From Apostichopus japonicus (lineage: Eukaryota > Echinodermata > Holothuroidea > Aspidochirotida > Stichopodidae): a DNA stretch of 60,000 bases. Below the pieces are notes generated by a model. It worked only from the letters and a program-made list of their open reading frames with translations, made no database searches and was not told the origin of the DNA. Every line of letters begins with the position of its first letter. Positions within the stretch are counted from its first letter, which is position 1. Both the position numbers and the translations under genes were made by a program. Below are positions 36,867 through 49,540 of the stretch, piece after piece. The DNA lies in contig NC_092581.1 in assembly GCF_037975245.1 (NCBI RefSeq), positions 1,254,501-1,314,500 of the forward strand. Direction: 5' to 3'.

Positions 36867-39800
36867 CCACATGCACGTTCTCCAACATAACCCACATCCA
36901 CACCCCTAGCACCCTCCCCCTCCCTCTCCCCAACACCATGCACTTCATCCCATATTCTTTAACCATTCTCCAATTCCTAACTCAATGAGCGAAGAATTTG
37001 AACCCTTACCTGTTAAATCGTCTTCTGTCTCTGGTCTGTAACTCTTCTACAAAAAAAAATTCCCAAGGACACTTGAATGTTTCCGAAACACCTTTAATTT
37101 CTTGCAATTAATGTTACTTTCCGATAAAGAAAAATATAGAAAAATCTATTCACTTTTCAGAATGTTAACAGTAAGTACTACGGCAAGTTTGTCCTTGCTG
37201 CTAGCAACAACGCAGTGCTTAAACCTAAACGCAAGCAAGGTATCGACGGGTAAATTTGACGAAGAAATGTCAACATTTGAACACGCAGTTATCCTCTTTC
37301 TCTCTCTGCCACTGCCTCTGCCCGCAACTGGCTAAAACTAACTAGTCGGATCGGTATACTTACTCTTAAAAGGAAACTGCATCCCTAGTTATTAGAACTA
37401 CTTTAATTTGGTCACCAAATATTGGAGTTTTCGGCGGTTTTCACCCGAACGGCATCTGTCACGTGGTTACATCAAAAATCGTTACTTGAGCAGGCGTATA
37501 GAGAAGCTGTGCAAACACACGAGTAAAATTTCTATAAGAAATGTACGACTAGATTTCTGAGAAAATTTTTCAATATTTCTTCATGCATATTCATTAGGGA
37601 AACTATATCCGCCCACCCCAATTATCCGCATCTTCGCTCGCAAATTTGCATCGGATTGTTCTTGTTTGTGTATGATTTATACGAGGGAAATGCGCCATTT
37701 CGATATATAGAAATGAATTTTCTGTCGGAAATAATCTTAAGCTATGGCTAACTATGATAAACTGGTGTGTATAGTTATGCCAACTTGTTGAATCAAGTTT
37801 TTCATGTAAGTCGCCATTTCAATGGGAGAGATTTGGGAACATGCATATTCATGAGGATTAAAGCGGTTCGCTAACCAAGTTTATCCATATATCCCCGTCA
37901 TAGGAAGTACATTCCATAGGAAATAATTTCTTTGCGAAGAATATATATACGATGGTTTGGACAACTTCGATTGGCTGTATGACTTAAATGACGCAAAGCA
38001 GGGAGAAGGAATATAATGACGTCATAAGATAATAAGAAAAATGTGAGTCCGTGTTGTTAATTTTCTACAGCAGGTCAACTAGTTTATCTTTTCAGTCTGT
38101 TATTTTAATACTTAAACTATACGCAAATTTAAACCCTTTATTAACGAAAAAAGCCCAGATTCACCTTATTGTTAAAATAAGGCACAATGTTTAAGGTTAT
38201 TTCAATTAAAGTGCAATTCCATAAATTAAAGATCAGACATCCGTCGTTTATATCGTTCACAAAGAAAAGCATTTCTTATGGATATTTGACAGTGAAGGTT
38301 GGGATAACTCTATGAATATTCATTACTAACGGTTGGACAAGAACAAATTATTCCCTTTAATGTTATAATGTTTTCCACAATTATATTTGTCACACATGAA
38401 CACTTTTTGTCGATCTCTGAAGATATTGCTCCCCAAACTGAAAAAAAGGAAATACATCTACTCACTATAGTCTACCAAAGACCATCGTCATGATCACGTG
38501 GTGACGCCCCGCCCCCTCCCCCTCCCCCTCCTATCTCCACTCTCTGTCCTCTACTACATCTCTCTCAAAATTCTAATATCAGTTTCTTTTTGTATATTTT
38601 AATGGCATTAAACATGAAAGAAACAACACTTTTGTGAGCTTTATCAGTTATCACTTGTGTCATTCTTGTTTCTAGAAAGATTGTATTTTTTTTCAGTGTA
38701 AATAGCAATTAAATTGTATTGTGTCTTGTATCTATGCATCTAAAGTGATCTTTTCATTTCAACCCTTCAGTAAAATCTTGCCCCTTTATATGATGCACCG
38801 TCGAACACAAAACCTGCAATAAAGATTATATTGTGAGGTTCATTACTGCTAGAAATAGAACGTAAAGGGAGTCCTGAATAATTTCTCACATATATAGAAT
38901 TTCTGACATCGTGGGATATACAAATCAAAATTTTATCTTCGAGTCGTTTCCTTGAACGGAATTTTTGCCGACAACTTTTTAATCAGAGTTGTATATAAAT
39001 AAAAAGTGTCGCTTGAACAATACTTCCTTGTCTGAATTGACCTCACAGAAAAAAACCCAAAGTGAACAAGATTAAAACACACATTACAAGATTTCCCAGC
39101 GAATCAACTGAAGTCATGCTTTTGCCTAGAGTTGCCCGCTACCGTGTAAGAAAAGATATGGTCAATTGAAAAATATATCTCATAATATTAAAATCATCAA
39201 AAGGCAGATAAAATTATTAATAAACTTTGCGAACGAAAAAAAGAAGAAAGAGGAACTACCAGATTTCATTAATACAAACAGGACAAGAGACCTCATATCA
39301 ACAAATTGAGGGGGTATTCAAATATGTTTGGAAATTGTCTCTGATTGGCCACAATTTACACAACGTTACAACTTAACGCAAGAAATATTATGATTCTATG
39401 AAGGTTTTCTTTTTATTACTTTTTTTTAAATTTCTGTGACGTGAAAACAGAAAGCGACGTATAGAGGGTTAATGGTGTGGGTATATTGCAACAGCGCCCC
39501 CGTTTGATGACGTCATATACTTAGTCATGTGCTATTTAGACATTTTCACGAAAATCTAATGAATTTGTTAGTTCAATGTCTTCTTGTTCCCAAACTAGTG
39601 TAATTGGTACTTGTACTTTGATATGAGGTGAATTGAAAATTCATCTGGGTCGAAAATTTTAATAATTAAAGTATCAAATTAAGATCATTATTATCGTATT
39701 CCCTTTTTGATAAGTAGACAATACAGGTGTTATATGTACCATTATCAACTGCTTAATTTACTTACAAACTAAATTCGTAAATTTTCGTTGGTCGCTACCG

Positions 39801-40367
39801 CAACGTGATAAAAGTTGTGAACTGACATGTCCCATCGATTATATTCAAGCTGATGGCTAGGACTATCACGGCATTCACAAATTTACCTATGACCTTCTGA
39901 TCTTTTGAGTCACAAAAGATAAATGGTTTGTATAGTTCCTCCAACGCCCTCCCCCCCCCCCCCTCCTCATAAACCTTGCCTCAAACGTCGTTCCGTAATC
40001 TTCCCATTACCAATTCATTTGTAAAGTAAATTCTTAAAAATGCCTTGAATCACCTCCAATCTTAATTTTGTTTACCTCAGAAGTACTTTATTTCCTACTA
40101 GTCAACATCCAAGCATCAAATATCATTGGTTATAGTATAAGTATCACAGCAAATATGCCAAGAAAAGGCATTTCGGTGGGTGTTTCCAGACAATGATTAA
40201 TCTTTTAGGCTAAACGCTCCAATCGAAGTGTAGTGCGGTACCGTTATCACACTGGACAAAAACGTATAGAGCGAATAGAGGGCGCCTTTTCATATTCCAC
40301 AAAGTTCGAGCAGTTGATTGAATAACAACGATGACTGCTTATGTTGATCAACCGACTTAAAACAGAT

Positions 40368-40456
40368 CCTGTTGAATTGATAGCTGTTTAATTGATAGCT
40401 GTTGAATTGATAGCTGTTGAATTGATAGCTGTTGAATTGATAGCTGTTGAATTGAG
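40368..40456. repeat. 15-bp tandem repeat (TGTTGAATTGATAGC)
   Basis: Nearly six perfect or single-change copies. As 15 is a multiple of three, the minus strand reads QFNSY repeats, but there is no sign of a gene around it. Confidence 0.93.
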
Positions 40457-41830
40457 CCCCGAATTTCCTTTGTGTCCATTGATTACCAGCGTTTAGTACA
40501 ATTTTATGAGTATCACACAACATAGTAACACAAATAGTAACAAACTATCACCCCCACCCCACCCCCACCCCCACCCCCCCCAAAAAAAAATCAAGACAAA
40601 GAAACCCTTCTTATAGGTTTCTGTCTCACCAAGTTAACTTAAATTAAGGACCACTGAAATTAAAATATTCCAATCGATGATGAAAATGTCGACGTCCTGA
40701 CACATTTTCATATAAGTAAAACTGATTAAAATAAGCAAGTGGTAGTTCAGTCAATTTTTGAGCTTTTTAATAAACAAAATGCCAAAGTCAATTAATTTCA
40801 CTAATGTGGGTTTACCCTCAATAAAGGGGGTATTAAAATGTGAAGAGTTAAAGAATTAAGCAAGGTATTGAGATCATTCAAAGTATAACTTACTTGCGCT
40901 ATATAGTAGAGGGCTTGGTACTCCTCCCGACCTCACTTCCCACCCACCCCCCCCCCCTCCTTCACCCCTTCTTCCACGCCTTCCTCTTTCCTTCTCCCCT
41001 CCTCTTCCGCATCTCTCCATCTTTCATGCAAATGATTTTTTCCAATTCAATTTCCATTCACAATTATGGATTTACAATAACAATCTTTACAAGCCGTGCT
41101 TTTTTATTCTTTTCTTTTTTTCAAAGGAGCTTAAAATGTATTTTCTCAAATCATTATACAATTCAGATTGATGGATATGATAAACGAAGAATGTTAAAAG
41201 CGATATATATAATTATGGTTATTATATTTCGAGAATATAAAGCTATACCTGATACATCACAATAATAATAGTGTTATTTAATTTTAATGTTAGATATTGC
41301 CATAAATGTTAGCAATAGATTCGAACTATATATAGCAAAGCGTATACAATTCAAGATTTATGAAACTTATTACCAATCATATAAATCATTTTCAAAGTGT
41401 CGTAAAACTCATTTTCCTATACTAAAACTTGAATCTGAGTAAATCTAAATAACCGGAATTTAACAACAAAATCGTTGCTAGGATGGTCATATATCGATAA
41501 TCTTAAGCAAAAATACCATAAGAAAGGAAGCAATGATTTTAGCAGCTATATATATATACGGAATTACTACAGAAAGTTTCCAACGTACAAAATAGTTTAA
41601 CAATAGTTTGAACATTTTCATGAGCCAAACACTTACACGTACAAAATATAAAAAGTCGGTTTGATGTTGATTACGTCATTGATTACGATAATAATCTTGA
41701 TTGATGAGAAACGTTCCATTCACAAACAGGGCGACAACAACACATTGCAATACAAATGTAAGAACAATGAACCACGTTAGCAGGTTAGAGGTGGGTGTGG
41801 CAGCTGGCGGGGTTAACATGACACTACAAC

Positions 41831-42125
41831 CAGGCGCGTAGCCAGGAATTTGCCAAGGGAGGGGCGAAACTGTAGATTCGGCATTGCAAACTATCTAAGC
41901 GTAGCGCCACCATGATCGGCGCGAAACGCACAAGAAATTTTTGGCTGAAAATGCCTCCCAGATCGCTGGAAATGGCACTTCCCAGGCCTTGTAAGTTGCA
42001 TCTTAGCATTTTCTCTTTTGAAAATACTAGCGATATCATTAAAACATTTCAATTTTTTTTTAAATATGCTCAAGGGGGGGGGGGCGGCTGCCCCCTTCGC
42101 CCCCCCCCCCTTGGCTACGCGCCTG
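41831..42125. mobile_element. hAT-type MITE with perfect 8-bp target duplication (295 bp)
   Basis: The ends are CAGGCGCGTAGCCA in inverted orientation, followed on both sides by G/C homopolymer stretches. The 8-bp direct repeat ACTACAAC flanks it exactly (41823-41830 and 42126-42133), which is diagnostic of a hAT-superfamily insertion. The inside has no transposase. The intact target duplication points to recent insertion. Diverged relatives of its inner part are at about 24,298-24,346 and 59,441-59,553. Confidence 0.9.
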
Positions 42126-42409
42126 ACTACAACAGTAACAAAAGTTAATGAATTATCTTTTATTTCTTTGTTTTGCAGTGTGAAAGATTAGAAGGAAGAA
42201 TTTAAAGTTACATTGATGAAAGACTTGTTGGAGTTGGCTTATATTTATTCACAAGGGTTGGTTGGGGTGGTGAAAGTTGGGGGGGGGGTTAAAACAACAG
42301 CCTTTGATCGTATGGTCAGCACTACCAACAAATCTTTTACTTCATTGTAATTGATAACCAGAAAACGAAGACGTTAAGTGGTTCCGATGCCTAAACATAT
42401 TCATAGTGT

Positions 42410-43340
42410 GGTAAACCATACATGTTAAATATTCATAAACTTGTGCACACCAAAATGAAGAGGGATTATGTATTGACTAATGCGGCAACATGTAAAGGAG
42501 GGACCAGGAATCAGTCGTCATGTTGACAGAGTATATTTAGTGACATAGTATAAAAACAGATACAAGCATGAATATTAATGAGGTCAAACACATCATGTAT
42601 CTATACACTTACATTGTACTATCCTAGTAAATGTATAACGCTAATTTCAGAGATATCTGAATTTTATATTCACTAATTAATATTCATGATATGCACACTA
42701 AAAACAACACGGTTGGTTGTATGAATGTAGTGTGACAAACCTAATATGCCAAGGATGAATACTATGGAACAATTGGTTCTTGTGTTGTGTTTAAAAGCCA
42801 TTTCTTGCAATTTGATGAATATTAATGACATAAAGTTGGAGACGTTAGGAAAATGTACCAACGGCACCATACCAGTATGGATTAATTTTTACTTTAAGCC
42901 CCGCCCATTCATTAATATTTATGAGATGAGAACCAAGAATAATAGGGCACATCTACTGATCACGGGGCATATAGGTACCAAATATGACATTGATTCAACT
43001 TGTGTTTATTGAGATATCGTGTTTACAATTTTTTTTTAAACAATTTACAAATAAGTCCCACCCAATTATAAATATTAATGAGGTAAACTTATTCTTGCAA
43101 TAAACATTTACATCCATGTTGTTACATCATCACACCATGTATAAACTAAATCGGAAATATGGATGCAGAGATATTGACATTTTCAAACAATTATGTTAAG
43201 CCCCACCCACTCATTAAAATTCAAGAGATGGGAACACAAAAATGATAAGGCACATCTTCACATCACGGGGCATTTACCTATGCAATATGATGTTGATTCA
43301 ACATGTGGTTGTTGAGTTATCGTGTTAACAAGCTAGCCGT
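42410..43340. repeat. Diverged array with AATATTAATGAGG-type core
   Basis: Strongest copies: 42893-43030 and 43197-43340 share AAGCCCC(G/A)CCCA, CATTAA, GATG(A/G)GAAC, CACGGGGCAT and TTGATTCAAC. A shorter relative starts at 43051. AATATTAATGA-type cores also occur near 42,569 and 42,824. Spacing is roughly 92-158 bp. It lies between the aminopeptidase stop codon and the intergenic region. Confidence 0.75.
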
Positions 43341-43456
43341 CACATAAACACACACGTCAGCAAGTTTGCAAAGGTTACTGAACCTTCGGCATCGTGACCA
43401 AAATCCAGATTTTTTTTGTCCAATTGAAATAATCAGGAGGTAATTAGGTTGTTTTC

Positions 43457-43462
43457 TTTATT
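43457..43462 (-). promoter_or_regulatory. Candidate poly(A) signal of the aminopeptidase gene
   Basis: AATAAA on the minus strand about 510 bp past the stop codon. AT-rich DNA produces this hexamer often by chance, and no downstream GU-rich element was weighed, so the call is weak. Confidence 0.3.
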
Positions 43463-43968
43463 CATTCCTCAACATCTCGTCGCACAGACATATGTAAATG
43501 ATATTATAATACACAAAAGTACTCTACTTGAGAAATTTATGCATTTGACTTTCAAAAAGTTTTGAACATGTCTTGATTGTAGGCCCCTAATAGCGAAATG
43601 GAAAGTTAGAATTTAATAATCTATACCGTTATGTGACTTTTAGTATCGACTATAACATCGAAAAAAGTGAAGATTGCTCTCTCTTCTCTCTTAATTGAAT
43701 GTATAGATTGAAATTTCTATCTAACCTTCGATTAAAAACAAATGGTCCATATCGAATGCTAGTGATGTCACAATTGAGAATGGTGTCACTTTCTTTCAAC
43801 AACTTTTGTCACATGATCCAGCAACCTTACCTGTCGTCACGTGACTAGTTTCCAAATAGCTTAAACTGAAAGTTGAATTAGTACGATTGAGTTTGTTCAA
43901 TCTATCAAACCGAATAAATTCTGGCACGAGTAAAGTGTCGCCTGTATAATATAGATGATCGGATAACT

Positions 43969-44118
43969 TTATGGATTAACTGCCTCATTTAGCCATTCAT
44001 TTACCTCCTCCAAATAACTGGTAATCCATCTAATGTTGGCCTTAGTACTGTCTACTGCTTGTACGAAGGCACGGCTGGCTGTCCCTTGATCTGGGTGGTC
44101 CGCCATAAATTCTTCCAA
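43969..44118 (-). CDS. Aminopeptidase N-like terminal exon with stop codon
   Basis: Residues 667-715: LEEFMADHPDQGTASRAFVQ ..., then STKANIRWITSYLEEVNEWL and NEAVNP before TAA (43971-43969). It matches the C-terminal ALEQALEKTKANIKWV...W segment of APN. Acceptor TTTCAG. A candidate AATAAA poly(A) signal lies about 510 bp downstream (43462-43457). Confidence 0.95.
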   Translation of the reverse strand: MEEFMADHPDQGTASRAFVQAVDSTKANIRWITSYLEEVNEWLNEAVNP

Positions 44119-44616
44119 CTGAAACACAGATTTTTTTGTTGCAAAAGTTACTTTCATCAGGTATTTGTCGCAAATAAAATGATTTCACATGCGAAAAGAA
44201 CTGAATAACTTGATACACACACAATATACCTATGTCAGTATGTCAGTAACAACAAAAATACAACTATAGGCCTACACACATTCTATTTTAAAAGCCTTTC
44301 TGAAACCTCTCACGGTACCAAGTATGTGTATATGTGTGTGTGTATGTGTGTGCTTGGGTGTGTATGTGCATATGGTGGGGTTTTATCAGTACTGTTGGCA
44401 AAAGAGTGCTACGTTGGAAACACGATTGGACCAATGCGTCTAATGCCAGTACCAATATACGCAATTTCCGTTTGTGGCTAAAAAAAACATCTCTATTACC
44501 AGCGAACGAACATTTCTATATTATACACAAATAACTTTCGTGTAGCCCTGATCAATCCGAAAACACAAAGATTGTTAAAACATGCTATCTAAAGGCTGAT
44601 AAAGATAAGGTCTTAC

Positions 44617-44698
44617 CATTTGCAACTCAAATTCTGTGTTGAAGTGATTGGTGACGCTGTCAACCAAATCGGTGAATTGGAAGACGCTGCTTCCATAC
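44617..44698 (-). CDS. Aminopeptidase N-like exon (penultimate)
   Basis: Residues 639-666: YGSSVFQFTDLVDSVTNHFN ..., ending TEFELQM. It matches YGGGSFSFSNLIQ..TRRFS.E.EL in APN. 82 bp; acceptor CAACAG, donor GTAAG. Confidence 0.94.
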
Positions 44699-45066
44699 CT
44701 GTTGTATGAGAGTGTTAAAAGAATAGTACTTGACGAGCGCCCTCATTTCAATTCAGTCTATATCTCGTTCACAGGCATGTTATAACGACTAATAGAAGAC
44801 ACATACTGCCAGACAATTTCCCACTGCTAATACTAACCCACAAATGTAAACTAATAGGGTAATTTGGAAGTGAAAAGAGCTGCACCAAAACACACCACAA
44901 ATCAACTTGCAGATGACCTTTGCACCTGTAGGCGAACTGTAGTCAAATAGCCTAACTGTAAACATTGACAAATATATCGATCAACTTGGGTCTGCGGCAA
45001 TAATTAAAATGCTGGCTAATTCGTGATTTGAAGCAAAGAAAAAAAAAAGCTTCGCCAAAAGCTTAC

Positions 45067-45207
45067 GTGTCTCTGTAGTGATCCCAATTGGCTCTAAAGA
45101 AGTCCCAGGCTAATGAATAGCCGACAGGGTTGCGGGCCACGTACGTCACAGCGTCGACTGCATCTTGAGCACGCACCTTAGTCGGATCCAGAGAAAGGTC
45201 TAAAAAT
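45067..45207 (-). CDS. Aminopeptidase N-like exon (helical domain)
   Basis: Residues 592-638: FLDLSLDPTKVRAQDAVDAV ... then NPVGYSLAWDFFRANWDHY. It matches the YTLNPDLIRKQDA...GLVWDFVQSNW block of APN. 141 bp, split codons at both ends. Confidence 0.95.
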
Positions 45208-45300
45208 CTGTCAAAAATAAAGCATTTATATAATTCATATTAATAGAAAAGGGGCGGAAACGTTAAACAGCGTTTTAACCGAGTAGAGGAGAGTTCTCTT

Positions 45301-45372
45301 GGTTAAAACGGGATTTGAACCAGGAACCTTAGGAATAAGTCCCGTGTTCTACCATTGAAGCGATCCCAGACC
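45301..45372 (-). mobile_element. tRNA-like sequence, probable SINE head (72 bp)
   Basis: The minus strand runs from GGTCTGGGATCG to TTTTAACC. It has an A-box-like TCGCTTCAATGGTAGAA and a perfect B box GGTTCAAATCC. The acceptor and D stems do not pair well, so a functional tRNA gene is unlikely. In an aminopeptidase intron, adjacent to a C homopolymer and a 79-bp tandem repeat. Confidence 0.55.
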
Positions 45373-45420
45373 TTTATGTACATGACCCCCCCCCCCCCCC
45401 CGCTTGACCATCACCGTAAT

Positions 45421-45555
45421 GGCCTGTGTGACACAGTTCTTTACTTGAGGACGCCATTCGGTGACTTCTATCCCTGTTCGTTACATTAAAGGGATACGGG
45501 ACCTGTGTGGCACAGTTTTTTTACTTGCGGACGCCATTCAATAAAGTCCATCCTG
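45421..45555. repeat. 79-bp tandem duplication in an aminopeptidase intron
   Basis: Units at 45421 and 45500 share CCTGTGTG(A/G)CACAGTT, TTTACTTG and GGACGCCATTC. Next to a C homopolymer and a tRNA-like SINE head. Confidence 0.85.
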
Positions 45556-46266
45556 TGCACCAACCGATTTTTCATTCGATTAAAACCATAATGCGGCGAT
45601 AGGAAATGGATTTCCTAGGAGAAATCCCACTACATGTAATACATAATTTCAAAATGTAAATATAGATTTGAGAAATGAATCCATACAAAACTTTTCAAGT
45701 CAACAATTTCTGCTAGCCTATATAGACACATTCGTCTGAACAAACACACTTATAGTCGGAATACAGCTCTGTATCATATACGGTACATATCGGCGTACAG
45801 AATGATGTATTATATGTGCATTTTCCACCAGTTTACACCATTTATGGGAATTTGAATCAAGACTGCACTTAAAGGCCGGAACGACCACGACACATGTTTC
45901 AGATTGGGCGAAGAAGTAATATCAATGCACAGAGATGAGGAAATTACCACGGTATGCACGCCCCAAAATCGCGTGAAAATCTATTAAAAGCTAGCCATGT
46001 CCCATCTTTACCCCCTCTCCCTCCCCCTTTTTCTTCCTGTTTGGGGGGGGGGGGTCTCTGACAAGGTCTTTCGATGCAATTATGACCACGGCTGATATAA
46101 AGGTACGGATTGTTGTTGTTGTTATTGCTTTGTTTTTGCTTGTATTGTTCTCCTTTAATGTTGTTAATATTTCTTTATTGGAACAGTGCATGAAGAAAAT
46201 AAATTCTTAGATTGATAATAAAATCATAAACGGTGAGAAAAACATCATCGAAAGAAAGAAACTTAC

Positions 46267-46434
46267 GAGCTGAGAACCCAGACTTCTTTACTACAGCCCA
46301 GAGAGCTGAGAAGAGTAGAGGCCTCTGATGCTTCTAGAGTATTTAAATATTGATCATACGCAAAGTTCCATTCCTCTTGGCTACCTTGTGAAATAGCGGT
46401 ACAATACACTGTTGACTTCAAAGTAGGATTGATA
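46267..46434 (-). CDS. Aminopeptidase N-like exon (STVYCTAI)
   Basis: Residues 536-591. INPTLKSTVYCTAISQGSQE ... EEWNFAYDQY and SSLGCSKEVWVLSS match [24 protein letters not shown] and LACSKELWIL in APN. The second conserved Cys pair (C in VYC and GCSK) is present. Confidence 0.95.
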
Positions 46435-47105
46435 CTGTAAACAGATGGAAAGGAAAAACCAGAGCAACATCTTTATCATGGCTTGTAAATATTACGCTTT
46501 TGTTAACTTATGATATTCATTTCAGGGGTCTACAATCGATAGACTTCAATTATAATATCATTATAAACCGCATCAGTTTTTCTACGAATGCACGAAAATC
46601 ATAGGCCTATGCAGTATGCTTTGAAAGTCAATAGGTTATGGAGTTTGATATATGAAAGAAGAAAAAAGTTGGTTTACTATAGAAACAACCAAATCACTAT
46701 ATATGAGCAAGAAATAGATCAATATACATTAGCATTTAATTATCCAAAAGTAAGCATAAATTGGAATATATTTGTTTGAATATTTAATATTATACGATAT
46801 AAATATATTTGCATAAAATCTGATTTTTTTTCTGCATACAAATTTCCGTTTTGAATTATTTTGTATAGTTATGAGAAAACACAACTTGATATTTTGTTAT
46901 GTTATATTGGCGTCATTAACTCATAACACATTTTCAAGTTGATCACTTCTTAAATCCATTCACAAAGTAATTGTTGTGTTACATTGCCCTTTTATTTTTT
47001 ATTATTATTTTACCCTTTATTCCTGATTCTAATTTTTTTTATTGTTCCCAAAATTAAAGACATTGTCAAAAATGGAATTAAAGTTACAATCTTTTATATT
47101 CTTAC

Positions 47106-47216
47106 GGATTAGTCTCTGGATTGGCCATCCAAGCTGCAAATTCTTGAGTTGCATTATTCACACAGTCATCGTTACCATATCCACATGCAAGATTAACTGC
47201 TAGAGAATGACTTAAT
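47106..47216 (-). CDS. Aminopeptidase N-like exon (helical domain, Cys pair)
   Basis: Residues 499-535: LSHSLAVNLACGYGNDDCVN ..., ending FAAWMANPETN. The two Cys (ACGYGNDDC) match the disulphide-forming pair ACSNG...EC of APN. 111 bp; acceptor CTGCAG. Confidence 0.94.
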
Positions 47217-48279
47217 CTGCAGTGAGATAAACAAAAAACAAATAATTAACTAATCCCGTCTTTGCGTTTCAAATTCTACCAAACAGCTTTGTCTTTTTAG
47301 ACTCATAGTAATTCCTGTCAGTGAATGATATTTTCAATGGATTCATTTTAATATTCATTTTCGTTATAAATGTGGCTTTAATTATTGTCTATGGTTGGAT
47401 GTAGAGTTCAGATATTCTATTAGAGTGACGTAAACTGGCAAGAAGATAAAGCTAAACTTTTTTACGATACGATCTAATTTTGCGAACTGATCTACAGAAC
47501 ATTGCTTTTACGAGATGTACGGTATACCAAAACAGAGGTCATACGTCACATGGCGAAACAGCCAATCAGCTTTTAACAATATACCATCATAGTTAAAGTC
47601 TCAATGTAGCTTACTGCCCTAAAAGCGCAGTAAAAATGGCAACGTTTTATGCAATTTTCATATTTAATATTCATTTGTTTCATTGAGTTATCTGTCGTTA
47701 AACAGTTTGAACTGAATAAAATTCGTCAGATTTCTTATAACGAGTTCGTAGATTCTACAAACTTCAATCAAAATTTGCAAGCCCCGCCGCCCAACAGATC
47801 ATGCGCCAATCAAATCTCTCTGCTTTGTTTACGACCGTTAGGCCTAGGCTTACTCTCACTTTCGTGGCTAGCCTGTGTTAGGTCCCTTCTCTTAAATAGT
47901 AGCTTTATTTCGGTCTTACCGATGTAGCTTGCGAAATTTTTGTCATTTCCTTCCATTGCATTGAATAAACAGGTGTTTTCAGACGATTCCTCCGTTGAAT
48001 TGGGTCAAAAGAGTGGACGATACGAGTATATATTATAGTCTAAATTTGTTTAATGAGCATGCTGATATGGGCGGTCGCAGTGATTTTACGGTAAATCGTT
48101 CGCGCCATAAGGGCAACAGAAAATAAATTTCTTTCTTCCAATTGCTACAGCTTTTCTCCTCTTAAAACAACCTGGTCAGAGTGCATTTAGAGAAATAAAA
48201 AAAAAGAATCTGCTTCGGAAGTTTGTTTTATCGAAGTTTATCAGTAAACACGTATTGAGACTTTAATATATATACTTAC

Positions 48280-48356
48280 GAATCCAAATGGTTATCACTC
48301 TTTCCTTCCCAGCCAATATATTCAAAGAATGGTGTTACCTGGTTAAACATGTACGT
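48280..48356 (-). CDS. Aminopeptidase N-like exon (helical domain)
   Basis: Residues 474-498: TYMFNQVTPFFEYIGWEGKS ..., matching the YLRKQVTPLF region of APN. 77 bp; acceptor TTCACAG, donor GTAAGT, ending in a split Ser codon. Confidence 0.92.
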
Positions 48357-49124
48357 CTGTGAAGATGGATAAAAAAGATATTTGATAATAATAAATGTGG
48401 AGGTTCTAAAGGGGAGGGGAAACAATTTAGATTTTTTAGGGGTTTGGGTAAGGGGGCTTATGTGGAGAAAATAGTGCTATCAATTCCCATCAGTTGAAAC
48501 TACATTTGTATACGACATTATAAAATGAAAACCATTTGGAAGAAAGTCTGAACTTTTTTGGCCATGTCTCACATGTGAAGGCCTAGACTAGAATATAAAA
48601 AAAACTTATAACTTTTTCCATTAGATGTTGTTTTACATTCTAAAACTCTGCATGTGGCCTCTAATTGGTAGCGTTACCATGGCAATTGGAAAGATTTCCG
48701 GTGAAACTTCCACCCGGGGTTATAGCTCGTAAAGATACTATAAGATATGTATTGATTGCTGTTATTGAATTCAACATAAATCTGGGCAGATTAAAATAAC
48801 TTGGAAAAGAAATATACTGCCTGTGATGCAGACCGTTATCAAGCCTTTCCGACTGTTTTGATCGTTACTAGTTAAGTTCAGTGACAGAATTACTGCATTA
48901 TAAAACCTACATGTTTAATGATATACAGGCCTGTCGATAGTAGGGTCACAGGACTACAGCCCCGGGGCCCGGGGTCAATAGGGGGAAATAAATATGTATT
49001 TTCATGTAGGCCTATACGTACGAAGGCTTCAAGATGGGGGTGGGTGGGGTGGGTTAAGGGGTCACGGTGACATAATTGTACCGTGGTCCTACCTTCCTCT
49101 CTCGGCAATTGATGATGTACTTAC

Positions 49125-49328
49125 ATTGAAATTACCGTAGGCTTTGGATCGACTCAACATCAGATCGACATATCCCAGATTGCTATTAACGGAAACCCAC
49201 GGGACGTAAGATCTCTCGTTGACCAGGTAGGATGTCAGTTCAAAAGCGGTCACCTGACTTAGCTCTCCACTACGGGCGAGATTAAAGGCGTCACTGATCA
49301 GTGCAGCTCGGTTGCTCTCTGGGAAGAC
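49125..49328 (-). CDS. Aminopeptidase N-like exon (RAALISDAFNLA)
   Basis: Residues 406-473. NRAALISDAFNLARSGEL and YLVNERSYVPWVSVNSNLGY match APN's NRAQIINDAFNLA and ...ERQYMPWEAALSSL. It is the longest visible exon (204 bp), phase 0 at both ends. Confidence 0.95.
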
Positions 49329-49433
49329 CTGTGATCATTTCAACGCAAGTTAATGGAAGTATTTATATTAATTAAACATGCAAAATAGGTATCTAGTCCA
49401 AGACACCCAGTCAAGTAAGTGCGGGAACACACA

Positions 49434-49540
49434 CAAACACACACACACCCAAACACACATATGTATATGTATATATATATCAATATCTATCTATCTATCT
49501 ATCAATCCATCCATCCATCCTTCCATCCATCCATACATTT
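49434..49540. repeat. Compound microsatellite (CA, TA, TATC, CATC)
   Basis: CA repeats, then TA, then about six TATC and about eight CATC/CATT units in succession. In an aminopeptidase intron about 100 bp from the exon at 49125-49328. Confidence 0.93.

Noticed and set aside
40894-41265. 123-codon plus-strand frame
   Set aside because: It begins in C-rich low-complexity sequence and has no domain or codon-usage support.
47649-47927. Plus-strand 92-codon frame in an aminopeptidase intron
   Set aside because: No family resemblance and no splice context.
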